This document shows, piece after piece, positions 15,621-23,995 of a stretch of 25,970 nucleotides of DNA; position 1 is the stretch's first letter; each line of letters begins with the position of its first letter. Position numbers and translations under genes: made by a program. The stretch is taken from NCBI GenBank assembly GCA_964551305.1, contig CAZKBT010000041.1:1-25970 (forward strand). Reading direction: 5' to 3'. The DNA comes from JBAZDC01 sp041654595 (GTDB lineage: Bacteria > Pseudomonadota > Gammaproteobacteria > Burkholderiales > Burkholderiaceae_B). The notes under the pieces were generated by a model. It was not told the DNA's origin and did no database searches. It saw only the letters and a list, made by a program, of their open reading frames with translations.

Positions 15621-15624
15621 CGTT

Positions 15625-15835
15625 TCAGCGCCGGCCGTCGGACAGGCGTTCGATGAACACTCGGCGCTTGGCGGAACGATGCGCCCGGGCGGCAGGACGA
15701 TGCTGGCCGGTCGGTCGTTGGCGGCGCTCCATCCGGGAAGTACTTGCACCAGCTCGCCGCGCCGCAAATGATCGATGACGTGCCTGTCCGGCGCAAGAAG
15801 TATGCCGGCGACGGCGGCATCGGTACAGCCGCATC
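15625..15835 (-). pseudogene. 3' remnant of a LysR-family regulator gene, frameshifted
   Basis: On the minus strand the sequence reads VAGILLAPDRHVIDHLRRGE and LVQVLPGW, the C-terminal portion of a LysR effector domain. After PASIVLPPGR (about 15685) the frame changes and continues SAKRRVFIERLSDGRR to TGA at 15627-15625, which is the usual RVFIDFL-type end of LysR proteins. The helix-turn-helix and most of the effector domain are gone. It ends head to head with a b561 remnant on the other strand. Confidence 0.65.
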
Positions 15836-16143
15836 AACGACGGCGAGCATTGGGTGGGCCGGAATCTGGACGTCTGGCATGTCTCGATCGGCGTCGTGCT
15901 GTTGGCGCTGCGCATAGGTTGGGCCTCGAAACAGAGCGGCCAGCATCCGCGATACGCCGGCTCTAAAGGGACGCACGGCAAGGCAGGTCAGTTCCTTCAG
16001 TATCTTGTCATGGCGCTGGTGCCCGTCACAGGCTTGCTGTACATGGTCGGCAACCGCCATGGTCCGACCGTTTTCGGCGCGCAACCGATCGCCGGCCGCG
16101 ACGGCTCGCTGGCATGCATGGCGATGTTTTCCTTCAAGTACTG
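15836..16143 (+). pseudogene. Internal remnant of a cytochrome b561-type gene
   Basis: The plus-strand frame reads YSRINDGEHWVGRNLDVWHV, then SIGVVLLALRIGWASKQ, KAGQFLQYLVMALVPVTGL and LYMVGNRHGPTVFGAQPIAG. This matches the middle of a cytochrome b561-family di-heme membrane protein, which passes electrons from quinol. The N-terminal helix and the C-terminal heme helix are missing, and the frame ends shortly after with unrelated residues. The KAGQ position usually holds a heme-binding His (KAGH), so the fragment has probably also lost a ligand. An ATG at 15854 could start a 96-residue product, but it would not fold as a b561. Confidence 0.6.
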
Positions 16144-16245
16144 ACATTTCGGTATCGTTCCCCGGCCACCCGGGGAGGCGGGCACGATTTCGTCCCCGCG
16201 CTCGGGTAAACACTGAGTGCGAAAAAACAAGAAAAAGATCAAAAT

Positions 16246-16274
16246 TCTGTTATCAGATTATATATTCTGATATC
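16246..16274. promoter_or_regulatory. Operator-like dyad and direct repeat upstream of the AtuA operon
   Basis: TATCAGA-ttatatat-TCTGATA (16251-16272) is a perfect 7-bp inverted repeat with an 8-nt AT-only spacer. Superimposed on it is a direct repeat, TTCTGTTATC (16246-16255) and TTCTGATATC (16265-16274), one mismatch apart and 19 nt offset. The site ends 33 nt before the AtuA start in an AT-rich stretch, where an operator or promoter is expected. The convergent IclR regulator at the other end of the operon is the likely but unproven binder. Confidence 0.55.
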
Positions 16275-16306
16275 GGAAAATAATGAGCAGTGAAGGAGGG
16301 TTTTGC

Positions 16307-18124
16307 ATGAAGGACGTGGTGCGCGTCGGGTGCGGTTCGGGTTTTTGGGGCGATACGCCGGAAGGAGCTCGGCAGTTGATAAAAGGCGAGGAGCTGGACT
16401 ACCTGATCCTGGACTATTTGGCGGAAGTCACCATGTCGATCCTGGCGCGAATGAAGAGCAGGAATCCCGCCCTGGGCTATGTCCCGGATTTCATCGATCA
16501 AATCATCAAGCCTTATGCCAAGGACATAGCCCGGCGCAGGTTGAAGGTCATCGTGAACGCCGGCGGCGTCAATCCGCGCGGTTGCGCCGATGCGGTATGC
16601 GCTGAATTGGCGTCTCAAGGCGTGGATCTGAAAGTCGCCGCCATCCTCGGCGATGATGTGATGGGGAAACAGGACCGGCTTATGGCGGACAAGGTCACCG
16701 AGATGTTCTCGGGGGAGACGATTCCAGACGACATCGTGTCCGCCAATGCCTACATCGGGGCCTTTCCCATTGCGCGTGCGCTCCGGGAAGGCGCTGACAT
16801 CGTCGTGACCGGCAGATGTGTGGACAGCGCTTTGGGATTGGGTCCCCTTATCCATGAATTCGGATGGCGCGGCACGGATTGGGACCAGTTGTCCGCGGGA
16901 TCCTTGTTGGGGCACGTGCTCGAATGCGGTCCGCAAGTCACCGGCGGCTTTGAAACCGACTGGGAGAAAGCGAAGGACACATGGGCGTCGATAGGCTTTC
17001 CCGTTGCGGAATGCCGGCGCGATGGGACCTTTGTCGTGACCAAGCCCTTGAATACCGGAGGGGCGGTCACGCTTCAGGGGGTGGCGGAACAAATCACCTA
17101 TGAGACCGGGGATCCGGCGGCCTATGTCCTGCCCGATGTGGTATGCGACTGGCGCAACGTGGGCGTGCGCCAGGTTGGTGTCGATCGCGTGATGGTGGAA
17201 GGCGCCGTCGGTAGGCCGGCTACGGGAACGTACAAAGTATGCGCCACGTACCAGGACGGATTTCGATGCATCGCTACGTTGCTGGTGCGAGGCCGGGACG
17301 CCGTCGCCAAATCCAGGGCCATAGCGCATGCGATTTTGCAGCGCACGAGAAACGTATTCGAGCGCGAAGGGTTGAAGGATTATGCAGAGACATCCATCGA
17401 ATGCATAGGTTCCGAGGAAGTTTACGGCGCATCGGCAAGAACCTCGGGAACCCGGGAGGTCATGCTGAAGATTGGCGCGCGGCATGGTCAGAAAGAAGCG
17501 CTAGAGATATTCTCCCGCGAGATCTATCCTGCTTCCACGGGGACGGTCCAGGGCATCGCAGGCGTGTTCGGAGGACGTCCAAAGATACAGCCCGTCGTGA
17601 GGCTGTTTTCGTTCTTGCTGGATAAGCGCGAAGTGGATCTTTCCATCTTGACGAACGACAAAAAGATAGACCTGGACAGACAGGCCGTCCTTGCCGGCCC
17701 GGGTGCCGTCGTCCATCGAAACGAAGAAGCGGGGGACCGGGAAATCGATGCGGATGACGGTCTTCTTCCGGACCAGGAGGTTCCGCTTCTGTCTCTTGCG
17801 TATGCGCGCAGCGGCGACAAGGGCGATCGATCGAACATCGCCGTCCTGGCGCGGCGCCCCGATTATCTGCCGTTGCTTCGTAGGCAGCTCACGGAAGAAC
17901 GGGTAAAGGACTATATGGCGCATCTGGTGCGAGGCGAGGTCAGGCGATATGAATGGCCTGGCTTGCATGGATTCAATTTTCTGATGGATGAGGCTCTGGG
18001 CGGAGGAGGCGTGGCGTCATTGCGCTACGATCCTCAAGGAAAAGCCCATGCTCAGATTCTTCTGGACTTTCCGATAAGGGTGCCGCGGAGCTGGGTTGTC
18101 GATGGCATGGTGGAGGCGATATGA
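16307..18124 (+). CDS. AtuA-family protein (DUF1446; acyclic terpene utilisation family)
   Basis: This 605-residue protein carries the DUF1446/AtuA domain over about residues 1-450: VRVGCGSGFWGDTPEGA at the start, LDYLILDYLAEVTMSILARM, VIVNAGGVNPRGCADAV, and GADIVVTGRCVDSALGLGPL. The last hundred residues, starting LLSLAYARSGDKGDRSNIAV, match the small C-terminal domain often fused to or encoded beside AtuA. In Pseudomonas AtuA belongs to citronellol/geraniol breakdown; its reaction is still unclear. ATG 16307 has AGGAGG 7 nt upstream; an ATG at 16283 lacks one. The stop overlaps the CoA-transferase start as ATGA (18121-18124). It is the first gene of the operon. Confidence 0.9.
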   Translation: MKDVVRVGCGSGFWGDTPEGARQLIKGEELDYLILDYLAEVTMSILARMKSRNPALGYVPDFIDQIIKPYAKDIARRRLKVIVNAGGVNPRGCADAVCAELASQGVDLKVAAILGDDVMGKQDRLMADKVTEMFSGETIPDDIVSANAYIGAFPIARALREGADIVVTGRCVDSALGLGPLIHEFGWRGTDWDQLSAGSLLGHVLECGPQVTGGFETDWEKAKDTWASIGFPVAECRRDGTFVVTKPLNTGGAVTLQGVAEQITYETGDPAAYVLPDVVCDWRNVGVRQVGVDRVMVEGAVGRPATGTYKVCATYQDGFRCIATLLVRGRDAVAKSRAIAHAILQRTRNVFEREGLKDYAETSIECIGSEEVYGASARTSGTREVMLKIGARHGQKEALEIFSREIYPASTGTVQGIAGVFGGRPKIQPVVRLFSFLLDKREVDLSILTNDKKIDLDRQAVLAGPGAVVHRNEEAGDREIDADDGLLPDQEVPLLSLAYARSGDKGDRSNIAVLARRPDYLPLLRRQLTEERVKDYMAHLVRGEVRRYEWPGLHGFNFLMDEALGGGGVASLRYDPQGKAHAQILLDFPIRVPRSWVVDGMVEAI

Positions 18125-19368
18125 GCGCCGACTCCGTCCGGGACGTCGCCGCGGGGCCCCTCAGCGGCGTGAAGATCGTCGACGTGTCATCGGTTCTCAT
18201 GGGGCCGTACGCGACTCAGCTGCTCGGAGAAATGGGCGCCGATATCATCAAAGTGGAGGCGCCGAAGGGCGATGTGGTCCGTTTGATCGGACCGTCCCGC
18301 CATGACGGCATGGGTCCGATATTCTTGAACACCAATCGTAGCAAGCGCAGCATCAGCCTGGATCTGAAGAAGGAGTCCGGTCGCGAGACGTTGCTGCGGC
18401 TGATCGAAACCGCCGATGTGTTTTTCTACAACGTCCGTCCCCAGGCGATGGCCAGGCTGGGACTGGCGTATGAAGAACTCGCGGCAATCAATCCCGGATT
18501 GATCTACGTAGGCGTGTTTGGATACGGACAAGACGGACCGTATGCGGCCAAGCCCGCTTATGATGACTTGATGCAAGGCGCGACCGGCGTCGCCTCCTTT
18601 GTCGCACGGTCCACGGGCGGTCCGCCCAGGTATGTTCCGCTCGCCATGGTGGACCGCATCACGGGCATGGCGGCGGTCAACGCCACGCTTGCGGCCCTGT
18701 ACGAGCGCTCGGCAAGCGGAAAAGGTCAGCGCATAGACGTTCCCATGTTCGAGACCATGGTCGGCTTCGTGTTTTCCGACCATCTCGGCGGCTTGACCTT
18801 CGACCCTCCACTGGATGACGGCGGATATGCGCGCCTGCTTTCTCCTGCGCGCAGGCCCTACAAGACTCTGGACGGCTACATATGCGCCGTGGTCTATACG
18901 GATCAGCAGTGGCGCAGCTTCTACAAGCTTCTGGGGCGGGAAGACGAGCTCGATACGGATCCGAGGTTGGCCAGTTTGAAGACCCGGTCTGAATACGTGG
19001 ACGAGATCTATTCCGAGCTTGAGGCCATTCTATTCACGAGGACGACGTCCGAGTGGATGGACCTGTTGAGCGCGGTGGATATCCCCGTCACTCCGGTACA
19101 TGATTCCGTATCGATTTTCGAGGATGAGCATTTGGCGGCGGTCAAGTACTTCGGCTACGAGGATCATCCCAGCGAGGGACGCCTGAGGACTTTTCGGCAT
19201 CCGCAGACATGGTCCCGGACGCCGCCGCGGCATGGCAGGACGGTGCCGTTGCAAGGTCAGCATGGGATCGAAATATTGAAAGAGCACGGATTCTCGGATC
19301 GGGAAATTTCCGACCTGGCGCAGAGCGGGGCATTGATACTGAAGGATAGCGGGACGAAAAAAACATGA
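18121..19368 (+). CDS. CaiB/BaiF family (class III) CoA transferase
   Basis: This 415-residue enzyme moves CoA between acyl-CoA and a free acid. The N-terminal LSGVKIVDVSSVLMGPYATQ, LGEMGADIIKVEAPKGD and TNRSKRSISLDLK are family signatures. The catalytic aspartate is expected at D178 in YVPLAMVDRITGM. KPAYDDLMQGATG and SGKGQRIDVPMFETM are also typical. It starts in an ATGA overlap with AtuA and ends in another with the acyl-CoA dehydrogenase (19365-19368), so the three are translationally coupled. It most likely activates the imported or AtuA-processed acid to its CoA ester. The acid is unknown. Confidence 0.95.
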   Translation: MSADSVRDVAAGPLSGVKIVDVSSVLMGPYATQLLGEMGADIIKVEAPKGDVVRLIGPSRHDGMGPIFLNTNRSKRSISLDLKKESGRETLLRLIETADVFFYNVRPQAMARLGLAYEELAAINPGLIYVGVFGYGQDGPYAAKPAYDDLMQGATGVASFVARSTGGPPRYVPLAMVDRITGMAAVNATLAALYERSASGKGQRIDVPMFETMVGFVFSDHLGGLTFDPPLDDGGYARLLSPARRPYKTLDGYICAVVYTDQQWRSFYKLLGREDELDTDPRLASLKTRSEYVDEIYSELEAILFTRTTSEWMDLLSAVDIPVTPVHDSVSIFEDEHLAAVKYFGYEDHPSEGRLRTFRHPQTWSRTPPRHGRTVPLQGQHGIEILKEHGFSDREISDLAQSGALILKDSGTKKT

Positions 19369-20537
19369 CTATGCAATTTGAAATGCCGGAAGAACACGCG
19401 GCCATCAAGAATGCCGCGCTGCAGACATGCGCGCCTTTCACAGAAGATTACTGGCTGCAGCGGGATGCGGACGGTGAGTTTCCCGATGATTTCTACAAAG
19501 CGGTGGCGCAGGCCGGTTGGCTGGGCATTGCGATTCCGGAACAATACGGCGGCTCGGGCCTGGGAGTGACCGAAGCTGCGATTTTGATGCAGACCGTCGC
19601 CGAGACCGGCGCATGCATGGCCGGCTGCGCGACGTTCCATATCAATCTATTCGGGCTTATGCCCATTGTCGTATTCGGGACGGAAGAGCAGAAACACAGG
19701 TGGCTGCTCCCTTCGGTGCAGGGAAGGGTGAAGTCCTGCTTCGGCGTCACCGAGCCCAATACCGGCTTGAACACGACGCAGTTGAAGACACGTGCCGTGC
19801 TCAACGGCGGCCGGTATGTCGTCAGCGGGCAGAAGGTGTGGATTTCCACGGCTCAGGTTGCAGACAAGATTCTGTTGCTGGCCCGTACTACGCCTATCGA
19901 GGAATGCAAAAGCCACACCGATGGATTGACGCTGTTCTATACGGACCTCGATCGCGAGAGGATCAGCGTGCGGCGGATAGAAAAAATGGGCCGCAAGGCC
20001 GTGGATTCCAACGAACTGTTCATCGACAACCTGGAAATTCCCGTCGAGGATCGCATCGGCGAAGAGGGCAAGGGTTTTCGATACATACTTCATGGCATGA
20101 ATCCCGAACGGGTGCTGCTGGCGGCCGAGGCTATCGGTATCGGTCGTATTGCGTTGAAGAAAGCGGCCGCTTATGCGGCTGAACGCAAGGTTTTCGGCAG
20201 GCCCATAGGTATGAATCAGGGAATACAGCATCCATTGGCGGTCAACTGGATGGAGCTGGAGGCGGCAAACCTGATGATGCTGAAGGCCGGTGCCTTATAC
20301 GACGCGGGACAGAGCTGCGGCGCGGAAGCGAACGCGGCGAAATATCTTGCCGCCGAGGCCGGCTACAAGGCGTGTGAGCAATCGATCTTGACTCATGGAG
20401 GGTTTGGATATGCAAAGGAATATCACGTGGAGCGCTATCTGCGTGAAATCATGATCGCCCGGATTGCGCCGGTCAGTCGCGAGATGATTCTTTCGTATAT
20501 AGCAGAGAAAGTTCTTTCTCTGCCGAAATCATACTGA
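19365..20537 (+). CDS. Acyl-CoA dehydrogenase
   Basis: This 390-residue flavoenzyme introduces the alpha-beta double bond in an acyl-CoA. Signatures are FGVTEPNTGLNTTQLKTRAV (substrate/FAD region), VSGQKVWISTAQVADKILLL, and the C-terminal GGFGYAKEYHVERYLREI. There, E352 aligns with the catalytic base of medium-chain dehydrogenase. It takes its start from an ATGA overlap with the CoA transferase. It resembles the dehydrogenases found beside AtuA in citronellol-type pathways, but a branched or other acyl-CoA is equally possible. Electrons would pass to an electron-transfer flavoprotein encoded elsewhere. A 37-nt gap separates it from the Bug receptor. Confidence 0.95.
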   Translation: MTMQFEMPEEHAAIKNAALQTCAPFTEDYWLQRDADGEFPDDFYKAVAQAGWLGIAIPEQYGGSGLGVTEAAILMQTVAETGACMAGCATFHINLFGLMPIVVFGTEEQKHRWLLPSVQGRVKSCFGVTEPNTGLNTTQLKTRAVLNGGRYVVSGQKVWISTAQVADKILLLARTTPIEECKSHTDGLTLFYTDLDRERISVRRIEKMGRKAVDSNELFIDNLEIPVEDRIGEEGKGFRYILHGMNPERVLLAAEAIGIGRIALKKAAAYAAERKVFGRPIGMNQGIQHPLAVNWMELEAANLMMLKAGALYDAGQSCGAEANAAKYLAAEAGYKACEQSILTHGGFGYAKEYHVERYLREIMIARIAPVSREMILSYIAEKVLSLPKSY

Positions 20538-20574
20538 GTAATTACACACCACATACATAGATAATGGAGACAAC

Positions 20575-21579
20575 ATGAGACTGAAAAAACTATTCGGCAT
20601 GTGCGGTTCCGCGCTTTCGGCGACGATTCTGAGTGGCGCGATGCTGGCGATGGCGCCGTTGCCGGGCGAGGCGCAAACGGAGTGGCCGTCGCGGGCGGTG
20701 CATCTGATCATGCCAGCCGGTTCGGGCGGCAGTTCCGATCCTCTGGCGAGAATGGTGGCTACGGAACTTGGCAAGGAGCTCGGCCAGAGCTTCGTGGTGG
20801 AGAACAAGCCTGGCGCCAATGGGAACATCGGCGCGGCGATGGTCGCGGCAGCCAAGCCTGATGGATATACATTGTTATTTTCATGGACGGGAACGTTGGT
20901 ATCCGCAGTGACGATGTACGGTTCCAAGCCGTTCGATCCGGTCAGGGATTTCGAACCGATCGCACTCATCGCGTCGATTCCCAACGTGGTGGCGGTCACG
21001 TCGGACCTGCCCGTGAGCAGCCTGGACGAGCTGACGGCGTATTCTAAGTCCAACCCCGACAAGCTGAGCTTCGGATCGACGGGCAGCGGCAGTTCGTGGC
21101 ATTTGGCGGGCGAGTTGTACAAAAAAATATTTGGGGCCTCCTTGCTGCATGTGCCGTATACGGCGCCTGGCACGGTAGTCACGGACTTGGTGTCCGGGCG
21201 TTTGCAGGCGGCGTTTCCTCAACCTATAGCAGTGGCGTCCTTGGTGCAGGAAGGCAGGCTCAAGGCCTTGGCGGTGATGGCGGACGAACGTTCCCAAAGC
21301 CTGCCCGACACGCCTACGACGAAGGAACTGGGATATCCGGATCTCGTCGCTTCGACGTGGTTTGCCTTGCTGGCTCCCAAGGGCACCCCCAAAGAGGTAG
21401 TGGACAAGATCAATCATGCTTTGAATTCGGCCTTGAAGAAAGACGAATTCAGAAAGGAGCTGCTGGGGAAAGGATACACTCCTCTTGGAGGAACCGATGC
21501 GGAGTTCGCGGCTTATATGCGTGACGAGATAAGCCGTTGGGATGAAATCGTCAAATTCGCAGGAGCCAAAATTGATTGA
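20575..21579 (+). CDS. Bug/TctC-type tripartite tricarboxylate transporter substrate-binding protein
   Basis: This 334-residue secreted periplasmic receptor has a signal peptide in about the first 34 residues. The mature protein begins EWPSRAVHLIMPAGSGGSSD, the family start, followed by VVENKPGANGNIGAAMVAAA and PDGYTLLF. Later LVSGRLQAAFPQPIAVASLV and VMADERSQSLPDTPTTKELG are also characteristic. No membrane subunits (TctA/TctB) are in the window, so it may share a membrane pair encoded elsewhere or act as a sensor, as is frequent for the expanded Bug families of Alcaligenaceae. GGAG precedes ATG 20575 by 6 nt. The ligand is presumably the carboxylic acid degraded by this operon. Its 3' end overlaps the next gene. 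Confidence 0.95.
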   Translation: MRLKKLFGMCGSALSATILSGAMLAMAPLPGEAQTEWPSRAVHLIMPAGSGGSSDPLARMVATELGKELGQSFVVENKPGANGNIGAAMVAAAKPDGYTLLFSWTGTLVSAVTMYGSKPFDPVRDFEPIALIASIPNVVAVTSDLPVSSLDELTAYSKSNPDKLSFGSTGSGSSWHLAGELYKKIFGASLLHVPYTAPGTVVTDLVSGRLQAAFPQPIAVASLVQEGRLKALAVMADERSQSLPDTPTTKELGYPDLVASTWFALLAPKGTPKEVVDKINHALNSALKKDEFRKELLGKGYTPLGGTDAEFAAYMRDEISRWDEIVKFAGAKID

Positions 21580-22393
21580 TTCGGCAGTTGGTGCAATCGT
21601 GGGGGAGCACTGCGGCGGAGAGGTCGTGGTCGAGCTGCGGACGAATGTCCTGTGGATTACGATCAATCGCTCTCACAGGCGCAATGCCCTCAATGCCGCG
21701 GTGGTCGAGGCGGTCGGCAAGGCGGTCGACGGCGCGGAATGCCTGGACGGATGCCGTGCGATCGTCCTGACCGGCGCGGGAGACGATGCGTTCTGCGCGG
21801 GGGCGGATTTGCAGAAGCAGACGGAAGGGTTTGCTTTTACGGTCGACTATTCCGACCCGACGCATTATTTGGTGGGCCTTTTCAGAAGCATGCTGTCATG
21901 CCGCTTGCCCATCATTGCCCGAGTTAACGGACATGCGATGGCGGGAGGGTTCGGTCTGTTGTGCGCGTGCGATATGGCTGTCGCGAGCGAACATGCCTTG
22001 ATAGGTACTCCCGAGACCAGGATAGGATTGATCCCCATGATGATCTATCCGTTGATGCAGCGTGTCGTGCCTGCTCGCAAGCTCATGGAAATGTGCATTA
22101 CGGGCGAGCCTTTCACGGCGCGGGAAGCGTTGGAGATCGGCATCGTCAATTATGTCGTCGAAAAGCCGGAGCTGGACGACAAAACGGCATGGCTGCTGAA
22201 CAGGATCCTGAGCAAATCCCCGACTGCCATCAGGCTTGGAAAGCAGGCCTTCAAGGCCATGCAGGACATGAGCATCGAGCAGGGACTGGAGTTCGCCCAA
22301 GCCATGGTGCCTTCCATGGCCAGCACTTTGGATGCCAAGGAGGGGTTGGCGGCATTTCGAGAAAAGCGCGCGCCGGTCTGGACTGGCAAGTAA
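21572..22393 (+). CDS. Enoyl-CoA hydratase/isomerase (crotonase) family protein
   Basis: This crotonase-fold protein has 273 residues from the chosen start. LWITINRSHRRNALNAAVVE, DDAFCAGADLQ (first oxyanion-hole segment) and ARVNGHAMAGGFGLLCACDM (second) are diagnostic. Of the two hydratase glutamates, the second is present in IGTPETRIGLIP (E148), whereas the first is replaced by Gly in GGFGLL (G128). Classical hydration is therefore uncertain, and it may act as an isomerase, hydrolase or other crotonase. I chose TTG 21572 because AGGAG is 6 nt upstream; it overlaps the Bug stop by 8 bp. ATG 21542 is in frame (283 residues) but has no ribosome site. It is the last gene of the operon, followed by a terminator. 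Confidence 0.88.
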   Translation: MIDSAVGAIVGEHCGGEVVVELRTNVLWITINRSHRRNALNAAVVEAVGKAVDGAECLDGCRAIVLTGAGDDAFCAGADLQKQTEGFAFTVDYSDPTHYLVGLFRSMLSCRLPIIARVNGHAMAGGFGLLCACDMAVASEHALIGTPETRIGLIPMMIYPLMQRVVPARKLMEMCITGEPFTAREALEIGIVNYVVEKPELDDKTAWLLNRILSKSPTAIRLGKQAFKAMQDMSIEQGLEFAQAMVPSMASTLDAKEGLAAFREKRAPVWTGK

Positions 22394-22400
22394 ACCCGGC

Positions 22401-22440
22401 GCGACAGGCATTTCGTTGAAACTCCCTGTCGCTTCTTTAT
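22401..22440 (+). terminator. Intrinsic terminator of the AtuA operon
   Basis: GCGACAGG (22401-22408) pairs perfectly with CCTGTCGC (22425-22432) across a 16-nt loop, followed by TTCTTTAT. It lies 7 nt after the crotonase stop and just before the 3' end of the convergent IclR gene. The T-rich side fits termination of plus-strand transcripts; the other side is GC-rich, so it is probably one-directional. Confidence 0.7.
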
Positions 22441-22441
22441 G

Positions 22442-23299
22442 TCACGACGGCTCGTCCGCCGTCAACTCGCCGAGGGTGGGAGGATAGTCTTTGTCGAAGC
22501 CCAGGATGCTCGACATTCTTGCCGCCGTTTCCAGCAGTAGTTCCGTGTACCGGGCTTCGTTTCGCCGTATTTTCGTGGATACGCCTGCAAGTCCGACCGC
22601 TCCACGCAGGTTGCGATGAGCATCGAATATCGGCGCGGACATGCCGGTGGCGCCTTCCACCGAGCCGTCGCTTACCGCGATGCAGTGATCCGCAATATGT
22701 TTTAGCGCTGCCGCAAGTTTTCTCTTGGAGGTGATGGTCGTGGGCGTGATCGGCTCGAGATCGATCGACTGTATGTACTTTTCCTGTATCTGCCGGGGCG
22801 CGAATGCGAGCAAGGCCAAGCCGGGAGACGTGCAATAGAGCGGGCGGCGCGCTCCGACGTTGGCGCGAAACCTGAGGGAACTGTTCGCCTCGATGACGTC
22901 CAGGTAAATGAACTCTTTCCACGACTCGGAGGGTATGCCTATGCTGACGGTTTCTCCGCACGCTTGATGCAATTTGATCAGCTCCGGGCGCAGACAATCG
23001 GGAAACGGGCTTCTTTTCGAGATAATGGTGGCGAGATGATGGGTTTCCGCCCCAAGGTTGTAGAGCCCGTTCGTGGCGCTGACGTAGCCGCCTTGATTGA
23101 GCGACTTCAGCAAGCTGAAAAGACTGGTCTTGGGCATGCCCAGGGCATCGCTCATCTGCGTCAAGGACAAGCCTTCCTGATGCTTGGCGAGTATGCCCAG
23201 CACGCTCATGGCGCGCAAGGGAGCCATGGTCGTGGAGGGGGCATTGTCGGGTGGCGAGGGCGGGGTCGCGGGTCGGTTGTTCTTGCTCGATACGGCCAT
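22442..23299 (-). CDS. IclR-family transcriptional regulator
   Basis: This 285-residue regulator has a winged helix-turn-helix at about 28-90 (RAMSVLGILAKHQEGLSLTQ, LGMPKTSLFSLLKSLNQGGY). The IclR effector domain follows, with GVSIGIPSE-like GETVSIGIPSESWKEFIYL and ANVGARRPLYCTSPGLALLA. The last segment, CIAVSDGSVEGATGMSAPIF and RGAVGLAGVSTKIRR, is the ligand-pocket region. An N-terminal Pro/Ser/Ala-rich tail of about 25 residues precedes the DNA-binding domain. It is convergent with the AtuA operon and is the obvious candidate to control it, probably as a repressor released by the pathway's acid or CoA ester. No strong ribosome site precedes ATG 23299. Confidence 0.92.
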   Translation of the reverse strand: MAVSSKNNRPATPPSPPDNAPSTTMAPLRAMSVLGILAKHQEGLSLTQMSDALGMPKTSLFSLLKSLNQGGYVSATNGLYNLGAETHHLATIISKRSPFPDCLRPELIKLHQACGETVSIGIPSESWKEFIYLDVIEANSSLRFRANVGARRPLYCTSPGLALLAFAPRQIQEKYIQSIDLEPITPTTITSKRKLAAALKHIADHCIAVSDGSVEGATGMSAPIFDAHRNLRGAVGLAGVSTKIRRNEARYTELLLETAARMSSILGFDKDYPPTLGELTADEPS

Positions 23300-23363
23300 G
23301 TCAACGGTTCACGTTCAGTAGCGTTGGGATAGTGAATTGCAAGTTTCAGTGGTATGGAATGTT

Positions 23364-23379
23364 GCGTTACCGCTAACGC
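23364..23379. promoter_or_regulatory. Inverted repeat upstream of the IclR gene
   Basis: GCGTTA-ccgc-TAACGC is a perfect 6-4-6 dyad 65 nt upstream of the IclR start. An outer TTTCAG (23344-23349) and CTGAAA (23380-23385) surround it asymmetrically. It could be an autoregulatory operator. It does not match the dyad before the AtuA operon, so a shared binder cannot be claimed. Confidence 0.35.
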
Positions 23380-23456
23380 CTGAAATCCCCGAGTGTGTCG
23401 GTGGATCGGATTTTATCGCTACGGCATCATAGTAAATACGGGGTAATCCCTTAAGG

Positions 23457-23960
23457 CTATACACTACTGCGCCTCAGGCTCGATCTGGAAAATGCCGCCG
23501 GCCTGCCGCGCGTAGGCCAAAGCATAATCCAGCATGGCATAAGTTTGGGCATGCAGATGCAGCAAGGGTTCGCCGACGTCGATGGGATCGCCCAGGCGCG
23601 GCCGTCGTCAATGGTGCGCAAAGCCAGTGCGCCGCCTTCGCCCACCGTCAGCTTTTCCATCGTACCGGCGGTGTCCGCGGGTGCAGTGATGGCGCGCGAG
23701 GAGGTCGTTGGCATCACCAAGCTATTGGCGGTGGCGATGGCTACTACGATCGGCGTCGTGCGATTGTCGGGCAGGCTGCCGACGCAGTGTTTGTCGACCA
23801 CCAGGGCGGAGCGCCATTTCATGCGGCCGTCGACATCGACTATGACTGTAGTCAAATCTACGATCTCTCGATCATCTAGAGGCAGGGTGGACGTTGAGCC
23901 CGCGACCAAGCCGAGCAGGTCGCCCTCGTTGGACTGTTGTGCAACGATACGCGGCTGCAC
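23457..23960 (-). pseudogene. Degraded thymidine phosphorylase gene with internal deletion and frameshift
   Basis: The minus strand keeps part of a thymidine/AMP phosphorylase: LPLDDREIVDLTTVIVDVDG, ALVVDKHCVGSLPDNRTTPI and TSSRAITAPADTAGTMEKL. Invariant positions have changed: the usual VGGxPGNRT reads VGSLPDNRT, and SSRAIT-SPAGTADTME reads SSRAIT-APADTAGTME. The reading then jumps straight to the C-terminal domain, where a frameshift near 23598 is needed to read LGDPIDVGEPLLHLHAQTYA and the end ARQAGGIFQIEPEAQ with TAG at about 23466. Roughly 200 central residues and the N-terminal hundred or so are absent. No functional enzyme can result. Confidence 0.75.
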
Positions 23961-23995
23961 GGCGGGGACGGCGATTGGCGCGTGGCTGGCGATCC

